Positions 5,429 through 9,702 of a stretch of 9,702 nucleotides of DNA are shown piece by piece. Made by a program: the position numbers and the translations under genes. Under the pieces are notes generated by a model that saw nothing but the letters and a program-made list of their open reading frames with translations, had not been told where the DNA came from and ran no database searches. Source of the stretch: JBOHSA01 sp050732995. GTDB lineage: Bacteria; Gemmatimonadota; Gemmatimonadetes; Gemmatimonadales; GWC2-71-9. Positions within the stretch are counted from its first letter, which is position 1, and every line of letters begins with the position of its first letter. The stretch is taken from NCBI GenBank assembly GCA_050732995.1, contig JBOHSA010000180.1:1-9702 (forward strand), read 5' to 3'.

Positions 5429-6271
5429 CTAGATCACCGTGACCGGCACGAGGCGGTCGCGCGCCTCCTGGAACAGCGCTTCGGCCGCGTCCAGCGCGCG
5501 GCGGACCTCCGGGTCGTCGGCGTCGGAGAACTTGGAGCTCGGGGCGACCCGCCCGGTCAGGTTGCGCACCGCCACGAGCGCGCGGGTGACCTCGCACAGG
5601 TCCGGGTCGCGGTCGGTATGGCCCGCGACGAGCAGGTCCTCGAACAGCGGCAGCGCCGCCGGATCTCCCAGGACATAGAGGGACTCGAGGATGCGCGGGC
5701 CGAGGAAGCGGCGCAGCATCTGGTCGTCCCGGATGCGCTCGAAGAGGCCCACGAGGACGGCGGCCCGGCCGGGATAGAACCGGGCCGCCTCCACGGCCAC
5801 CGCCACGAACGCGTGGTGGGCGCCCGGGGTCAGCAGATACCGCTCGAACACGGGCCACGCCCCGTTCGGGTGGCGCTCCGCGAGGGCGAGGAACGCGAAA
5901 TAGCGGCGGCCGAGCGGGGCGCGCGTGTCGGCGATCACGGTGCGCAATCCCGCCACGCCCCACCGCGCGCCCACCAGGGCTGCGGCGGCGGCGTGCTGCC
6001 AGCGCTCCAGTTCGGGCACCCGGAACGTCGCGAGGTGGTGATCGAGCAGCCCGCGACACCGCTCGAGCACGGCCAGCAGCCGGCGGTCGAGCCCCGCGAG
6101 GGCCGGCTCGAGTGCCGCGGTGTCGCTGCGCCAGGCGAGCGCCAGCGCCTCCCACCCCGCCTGCTGCAGGTCCAGCGCGCTCCAGGCGGTCTCGAATTCG
6201 GCTGGATCGCGCGCCGCGAGCAGCCGTTCCAGACCCGCGGTGAATCCGCACAGCCGCCGGATCGCCTCCAT
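5429..6271 (-). CDS. Helical, HEAT-like protein of unknown function
   Basis: 280 residues from the ATG at 6271-6269, rich in Ala, Leu and Arg, without signal peptide or membrane segment, so probably cytoplasmic. From about residue 95 to 240 it shows successive amphipathic helix pairs of 30-40 residues, for example YFAFLALAERHPNGAWPVF, HHAFVAVAVEAARFYP, RRFLGPRILESLYVLGDPAA and VTRALVAVRNLTG. This spacing resembles HEAT or Armadillo-like repeats, a scaffold fold; this is judged by eye only. Residues 1-90 are also helical but less regular. I see no catalytic motif and cannot name a family. GAGG sits only one base before the ATG, too close to serve as a Shine-Dalgarno, while TAAGTT lies five bases before it. 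The gene is divergent from the binding-protein/chemoreceptor operon across a 195-base control region. Confidence 0.8.
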   Translation of the reverse strand: MEAIRRLCGFTAGLERLLAARDPAEFETAWSALDLQQAGWEALALAWRSDTAALEPALAGLDRRLLAVLERCRGLLDHHLATFRVPELERWQHAAAAALVGARWGVAGLRTVIADTRAPLGRRYFAFLALAERHPNGAWPVFERYLLTPGAHHAFVAVAVEAARFYPGRAAVLVGLFERIRDDQMLRRFLGPRILESLYVLGDPAALPLFEDLLVAGHTDRDPDLCEVTRALVAVRNLTGRVAPSSKFSDADDPEVRRALDAAEALFQEARDRLVPVTVI

Positions 6272-6276
6272 ACCTC

Positions 6277-6282
6277 AACTTA
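6277..6282 (-). promoter_or_regulatory. -10-like element directly before the helical-protein gene
   Basis: TAAGTT on the minus strand, then five bases (GAGGT), then the ATG at 6271. Its position would start the mRNA at or next to the start codon. No -35 hexamer stands out 16-18 bases upstream. Confidence 0.4.
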
Positions 6283-6319
6283 CGCGCCGGAGCGTGGCCC
6301 GACCACCCGCGCCCCTCGA

Positions 6320-6366
6320 GTTGTCCACACGCGTCTGGAAAACCGCGTGGAAACCCTGTGGGCAAC
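6320..6366. promoter_or_regulatory. Long dyad with DnaA-box-like arms and internal direct repeats
   Basis: GTTGTCCACA (6320-6329) and TGTGGGCAAC (6357-6366) are inverted copies with one mismatch, separated by 27 bases. TTGTCCACA equals the DnaA box of high-GC Gram-positive bacteria and differs by one base from E. coli TTATCCACA. Between the arms lie a direct repeat (GCGTCTGGAAAACC and GCGTGGAAACCC) and CACGCG/CGCGTG arms that can pair. The dyad centre is about 72 bases from both predicted divergent transcription starts, as expected for a shared operator. The binding protein is unknown. Confidence 0.5.
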
Positions 6367-6379
6367 GGGGCGGTCAACA

Positions 6380-6408
6380 TTGCGCCTCGCCGGTGCGGAG
6401 CTTAACCT
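6380..6408 (+). promoter_or_regulatory. Promoter of the binding-protein/chemoreceptor operon (TTGCGC, 17 bp, TAACCT)
   Basis: TTGCGC (6380-6385) keeps the TTG of the -35 box and lies 17 bases from TAACCT (6403-6408). Transcription would start near 6415, giving a ~52-nt leader ending in AGGAGG. The dyad at 6320-6366 lies just upstream of the -35. Confidence 0.45.
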
Positions 6409-6456
6409 TGCCGCGCGCTCCACCCCTGACCATCAAGGCAGCCGCGGGCCGTTTTC

Positions 6457-6462
6457 AGGAGG
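6457..6462 (+). promoter_or_regulatory. Ribosome-binding site AGGAGG that fixes a CTG start
   Basis: This perfect Shine-Dalgarno is followed by TCTT and then CTG at 6467. No ATG, GTG or TTG lies in frame at a usable distance, and the frame from CTG at once encodes a lipoprotein signal, so the RBS decides the start. Confidence 0.6.
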
Positions 6463-6466
6463 TCTT

Positions 6467-7603
6467 CTGCCGAGACTAGCGCTGCTCGGGGTCGCCCTCG
6501 CGCTGGCGGCCTGCGCGGGCGAGAGTGGTCCCATCGTGATCGGCGTCGCCGGGCCGTTCTCGCAGCCGCGCGGCGTCTCGATGCAGCGCGCCGCCCAACT
6601 CGCCGCCGACGAGATCAACGCGCGGCGAGGCGTAGGGGGGGGAGGAGGAGGGAGGGCGGGGCGCCAAATCCGCCTCCAGTTCGCGGACGACAGCGGCCGG
6701 GAGGACGTGGCGCTGCGGATCGCGCACGCCTTCGTCGCCAACCCCGCGGTCGTCGCCGTCATCGGCCATCTCAGCTCCGGTACCTCGATTGCCGCGGGCC
6801 GCTTATACGGGCAGGGCGACGATCCCGTCGTGATGATCTCGCCCTCCGCCTCGAGCCCGGACTTGAGCGGCCTCAACCCCTACGTCTTCCGCGTCTGTCC
6901 CAGCGACCTGACCCACGGACCGCAGCTCGCGCGATTCGCGCGCCAGACGCTGGGAGCGAGTCGGGCCGGCGTGATCTACATCAACAACGACTACGGTCGC
7001 GGGGTGCGGGCAACCTTCGTCTCGGAGTTCACGCGCATCGGGGGCACCGTCCTCGAGGAGGATCCCTATGTGCCGGCCACCACCTCGCTCGAGCCGTACC
7101 TCGCGCGCATGCGCCAGTCCGGCGGGGTGGACGTGCTCATGTTGGCGACGGAGCGCGGCGGCGCGGAGCTGGCGTTGCGCGAGATGGCGAACCTCGGCAC
7201 CCGCTGGCCCGTGATCGGCGGGGATGCGCTGACGGGCGTCGAGGCGGCCGGGGGCGGCCTGGCTGAAGGCGTGCGCGTCTCGTCGGCCTACCTGCCCGAC
7301 CGGTCTGGGGACCGCAACGCGGCGTTCGTGGCCAAGTACGGCGAGGTGTACGCGGGCGAGCGGCCCGATCACCGGGGCGCCGGCGCGTACGACATCGTGT
7401 ATCTGCTGGCCCGGGCGGCGCACGACGTGGGCACGGGACGGCGCGCCCTGCGGAACTATCTGGCCGGCGTGGGCCGGTCCACGCCGGCGTTCGAAGGCGT
7501 GACGGGCACCATTGCGTTCGACGACCGGGGCGACGTCCCGGCCAAGCCCGTCGTGATCGGCATCGTGCGCGGCGGCCGGCTGGTGACCGAGGGCGCCCGA
7601 TGA
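6467..7603 (+). CDS. Periplasmic binding lipoprotein, LivJ/LivK-type (Peripla_BP_6-like)
   Basis: 378 residues from the proposed CTG start. The signal peptide MPRLALLGVALALAAC ends in a lipobox (LAAC, Cys16), so the protein is probably lipid-anchored. The mature part has the type-I periplasmic binding fold: IVIGVAGPFSQPRGVSMQRA (residues 23-42), AADEINA (46-52), a strand then DDSG (74-77), VVAVIGHLSSGTS (95-107), VVMISPSASSPDLSG (121-135), VFRVCPSD (140-147), AGVIYINNDYGRGV (167-180), VDVLMLATERGG (221-232) and WPVIGGDALTG (247-257). Family members bind branched-chain amino acids, related amino acids or amides. No ABC permease or ATPase follows; instead the stop codon overlaps the start of a chemoreceptor gene (ATGA), so I infer that it presents its ligand to that receptor. 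A glycine run at 57-62, made by a G-rich tract, lies in a loop that is normally short. Confidence 0.88.
   Translation: MPRLALLGVALALAACAGESGPIVIGVAGPFSQPRGVSMQRAAQLAADEINARRGVGGGGGGRAGRQIRLQFADDSGREDVALRIAHAFVANPAVVAVIGHLSSGTSIAAGRLYGQGDDPVVMISPSASSPDLSGLNPYVFRVCPSDLTHGPQLARFARQTLGASRAGVIYINNDYGRGVRATFVSEFTRIGGTVLEEDPYVPATTSLEPYLARMRQSGGVDVLMLATERGGAELALREMANLGTRWPVIGGDALTGVEAAGGGLAEGVRVSSAYLPDRSGDRNAAFVAKYGEVYAGERPDHRGAGAYDIVYLLARAAHDVGTGRRALRNYLAGVGRSTPAFEGVTGTIAFDDRGDVPAKPVVIGIVRGGRLVTEGAR
6635..6661 (+). repeat. G-rich tract encoding a glycine run in the binding protein
   Basis: Runs G8, GG, GG, GGG, GGG and G4, separated by single A or C bases, encode GVGGGGGGRAG at residues ~55-65. It is a low-complexity expansion in the surface loop between the first helix and second strand. 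It is a candidate for slippage and for a G-quadruplex on the coding strand. Confidence 0.5.
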
Positions 7604-9300
7604 AGCGCCCGTCGCTCGAAACCATTCGCTGGCGGATCCTGTTCGGGCTGCTGCTCCTGATCGGCGGCCTGCTGGTCACGGCGCTGATCGGGTCGGCGGG
7701 GTTGGGGACCATGCGCACCGCGGTGGGAACCGAGCTGCGGGCGCTCCGGGTGTCGAGCGAGATCGGCAACGGGCTCGTCACGACGGTGTTCGACGAGATC
7801 CGCACGGCGGAACAGTACCTGGGCGCGCCCTCGCGCGACGCGCGCACGCGGTTCCACCGGGCGGCCGACGCGGCGTTCGACTATCAGCGGCGGCTGGAGA
7901 AGTTGCCGACGCTGACCGACGAGGACCGGCAAGCGGTCGTCCAGATCAAGCAGCTGCAGGCGGCGATCCAGGTGGAGTACTCCCTGGCGCACGCGTTGAA
8001 GGACCTGGGCCGCGATCAGCAGGCGGTCGCGCGGACCGCCTCGGTGCGCGCGCCGGCGGGCGAGCTCCTGCGTCTGGTGCGGGAGCTCTCCAACCGGCAG
8101 GGCGACAAGGCGGGGCAGGCGGCGGACCGGCTCAGCGCGCTGGCCGCGCGGCGCGAGCTGTTCCTCTGGGTCGTGTTCGCCATCGCGCTGGTCGCGGGAA
8201 TCCTCATTGCCTGGTTCACGCTGCAAGCCGTGGAGGGCCCGCTGGGGCGGCTGGTGACGGCGGCGGAGCGCTTCGGCGCCGGCGACATGCGGCCGGTGAC
8301 GACGGGCCGGATGCCGGCGGAATTCCGCATCCTGGCGGACGCCATGCGGACCATGGGCGAACGGCTGCGCGGCATCGTGAGCGAGGTCATGGGCGAATCC
8401 GACCGGATCGCCGGGTCGGCGGGCGACCTATCGGCGGTGAGTCAAGAGCTCGCCGCGTCGAGCGCGGAGGTGTCCACAGCCATGGTGGAGATCTCCAAGG
8501 GCGCCGAAGACCAGCGGAGCGAGCTCACCGCGATGGGACAGGGCCTGGAGCTGCTGCGCACGGCGACGGCGGAGACGGCCGAGGCGGCGACGCGGGTGGC
8601 CCAGCTCGGGGAGGAGATCGGCACCGTGGCCGACCGCCACCGCGGCGACGTCGCCGCGGCCGGTACCGCGCTGCTCGACGTGCGCGAGGTGGTGCAAACG
8701 ACGTCGGCGCAGATCGCGCAGCTGGCCCGCCAGAGCGCCGCCATCGACGACTTCGTCGACCTCATCAAGCGGATCTCGTCGCAGACCAACCTGCTCGCGC
8801 TCAACGCGGCGATCGAGGCCGCCCGGGCGGGCGAGCACGGACGGGGCTTCGCGGTGGTGGCCGAGGAGGTCCGGCAGCTGGCCGACGAGTCCGCCCGGGC
8901 GGCGGCCGAGGTGGCGCAGACCACGGCGGTCATCCGCGACCAGGTGGAAGCGGTGACGGCCACGATGGCCGCCGGCCAGGCCAAGGTCCGCGGGATCGAA
9001 TCGGTGGCCGAGGGGGCGGCGCGGGGGCTGGCGGAGATCGTCGCCGCGGTCGAGCAGGTGGAGCTGGCGGCGGCGCGGGTGACGGAGGCGGCACGGCAGA
9101 ACCGCTCGGTCACCGAACAGCTGGGGGAGCGCTCGCTCCAGGTCGCCGCCCGGGCCACCGCCCACGCGTCGAGCGCCGAGCAGGTCACAGCCGCGGCCGA
9201 GCAACAGGGCGCCTCCACCCAGGAGATGGCGGCCGCCACGGGCGGACTGCTCCAGGCGGCGGAGAAACTGCGGGGACTGGTAAAGGGGTTCCGCGTCTAG
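7600..9300 (+). CDS. Methyl-accepting chemotaxis protein
   Basis: 566 residues. TM1 lies at about 13-34. The periplasmic part at 35-186 is all helical, as in four-helix-bundle sensor domains. TM2 is at about 188-207, a HAMP domain at about 208-262, then a long cytoplasmic coiled coil. The hairpin tip that binds CheA and CheW is canonical: SQTNLLALNAAIEAARAGE (394-412), then HGRGFAVVAEEVRQLA. Glu/Gln-rich segments around 285-320 and 520-545 (for example AAAEQQGASTQEMAAA) are plausible CheR/CheB methylation sites. The end GLVKGFRV lacks the CheR-tethering pentapeptide. Family role: a receptor in the inner membrane controlling CheA and the flagellar motor, or another output. The start overlaps the stop of the binding lipoprotein, implying coupled translation and a receptor/ligand-carrier pair. 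No che genes are in the window. Confidence 0.95.
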   Translation: MKRPSLETIRWRILFGLLLLIGGLLVTALIGSAGLGTMRTAVGTELRALRVSSEIGNGLVTTVFDEIRTAEQYLGAPSRDARTRFHRAADAAFDYQRRLEKLPTLTDEDRQAVVQIKQLQAAIQVEYSLAHALKDLGRDQQAVARTASVRAPAGELLRLVRELSNRQGDKAGQAADRLSALAARRELFLWVVFAIALVAGILIAWFTLQAVEGPLGRLVTAAERFGAGDMRPVTTGRMPAEFRILADAMRTMGERLRGIVSEVMGESDRIAGSAGDLSAVSQELAASSAEVSTAMVEISKGAEDQRSELTAMGQGLELLRTATAETAEAATRVAQLGEEIGTVADRHRGDVAAAGTALLDVREVVQTTSAQIAQLARQSAAIDDFVDLIKRISSQTNLLALNAAIEAARAGEHGRGFAVVAEEVRQLADESARAAAEVAQTTAVIRDQVEAVTATMAAGQAKVRGIESVAEGAARGLAEIVAAVEQVELAAARVTEAARQNRSVTEQLGERSLQVAARATAHASSAEQVTAAAEQQGASTQEMAAATGGLLQAAEKLRGLVKGFRV

Positions 9301-9614
9301 CGGCGCGACTTCTTCTTGCTCCGGGCGGGCCGCTTCCGGGGCTTCGCCTTCGCCGCACTCGGCTTGCACCGGGACGTCAGCGGGCCCTGCACCTCGGACA
9401 GGACGCGGTCCCCCTCGTCGGGGCCGATGAGGCCGCGCCGCACCGCGTACCGAATCAGCTCTTCCGCGTCCTCCGGGCCAAAGTCCCCCACCCCGGCGGC
9501 CGCCCGGATCGCCTTGACGAGCGCGTCGGCCACGGGGCTGCGCAGCACGCTGGCAATGCCGGGTAGGGCCTCGAGCAGCGAAGAGATCTGCGACCCGCCG
9601 AGTTCGGCTGGCAT
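9297..9614 (-). CDS. Small protein with a basic C-terminal tail, unknown function
   Basis: 105 residues from the ATG at 9614-9612. Residues 1-78 look like a compact helical domain (SSLLEALPGIASVLRSPVADALVKAI, then a loop GVGDFGPEDA, and EELIRYAVRRGLIGPDEGDRVLSEV). The tail from about 83 to the end is Lys/Arg-rich with Ala, Pro and Ser (KAKPRKRPARSKKKSRR), as in proteins that bind nucleic acid or other polyanions. There is no signal peptide. I do not recognise the family. GGAG (9629-9626) is the only Shine-Dalgarno-like sequence, at a long 11-base spacing. A good promoter lies upstream. The stop TAG (9299-9297) and the chemoreceptor stop (9298-9300) share one CTAG palindrome, with no terminator between them. 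Confidence 0.75.
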   Translation of the reverse strand: MPAELGGSQISSLLEALPGIASVLRSPVADALVKAIRAAAGVGDFGPEDAEELIRYAVRRGLIGPDEGDRVLSEVQGPLTSRCKPSAAKAKPRKRPARSKKKSRR

Positions 9615-9647
9615 CGAACGCGCCGCTCCGGTCTGGAAGGTGGCGCC

Positions 9648-9676
9648 AACCTACTAGGCCCCCCCCTGACCGTCAA
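9648..9676 (-). promoter_or_regulatory. Promoter of the basic-tailed protein gene (TTGACG, 17 bp, TAGGTT)
   Basis: Read on the minus strand, TTGACG (9676-9671) lies exactly 17 bases from TAGGTT (9653-9648). The start would be about 9641, giving a 27-nt leader that contains GGAG. The spacing and the five-of-six -35 match make this one of the better promoters in the window. Beyond it, to 9702, I see only C-rich sequence. Confidence 0.55.
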
Positions 9677-9702
9677 GAATTCTGACCCCGTTCACCCCCC
9701 CC

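Noticed and set aside
6320..6366. A replication origin, because of the DnaA-box-like arms
   Set aside because: Only two boxes are present, there is no AT-rich unwinding region, and no dnaA, dnaN, gidA or rpmH gene is nearby; an operator is the simpler reading.
4563..6380. A 605-residue open frame on the minus strand
   Set aside because: It runs antisense through the alpha/beta hydrolase and overlaps the helical-protein gene in another frame; its composition is Arg/Gly/Pro-rich and shadow-like.
5405..6466. An apparent 354-residue N-terminal extension of the binding lipoprotein
   Set aside because: The frame is open but antisense to the helical-protein gene and shows no domain; the lipobox signal right after AGGAGG marks the real start at 6467.

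Overview
This is a very GC-rich (about 70% by eye), gene-dense stretch of bacterial chromosome. Base composition, short intergenic gaps, and a secreted Ig-like/LVIVD protein next to small periplasmic proteins fit a free-living high-GC lineage. Gemmatimonadota is my best guess, but no marker gene here settles it. There are no rRNAs, tRNAs, CRISPR arrays, transposases or phage genes.

Layout, left to right. (1) A protein tail enters from the left edge (3-323, +) and converges on a large secreted protein on the minus strand (2317-326), which has three bacterial Ig-like domains followed by an LVIVD-type beta-propeller. (2) A long regulatory intergenic region follows. It carries a consensus-like promoter and a ~150-nt leader for a cold-shock protein (2651-2851), closed by a strong intrinsic terminator. 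The leader has a terminator-like hairpin and a second hairpin that covers the ribosome-binding site. (3) A small secreted protein of unknown function (2928-3482) converges on an ADP-ribosylglycohydrolase (minus, 4551-3551) broken by a one-base frameshift. (4) A membrane-anchored alpha/beta hydrolase (4569-5408) is transcribed divergently from it and converges on a helical, HEAT-like protein of unknown function (minus, 6271-5429). (5) A divergent regulatory region (6272-6466) with a long dyad and direct repeats precedes a two-gene operon: a LivJ/LivK-type binding lipoprotein (6467-7603), overlapping by ATGA with a methyl-accepting chemotaxis protein (7600-9300). (6) A small protein with a basic tail (minus, 9614-9297) shares its stop palindrome CTAG with the chemotaxis gene and has its own good promoter.

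How they work together: the clearest functional unit is the binding lipoprotein plus chemoreceptor. Its organisation recalls the BasB/BasT binding-protein-mediated chemotaxis system of Halobacterium salinarum, with an amino-acid-like ligand as the simplest guess. The other genes look like independent single transcription units. Four start sites have a TANNNT -10-like element 5-7 bases before the start codon and no usable Shine-Dalgarno sequence, which suggests that several of these mRNAs are leaderless. The cold-shock gene, the binding protein and the basic-tailed protein instead have a -35/-10 pair, a leader and a Shine-Dalgarno sequence.
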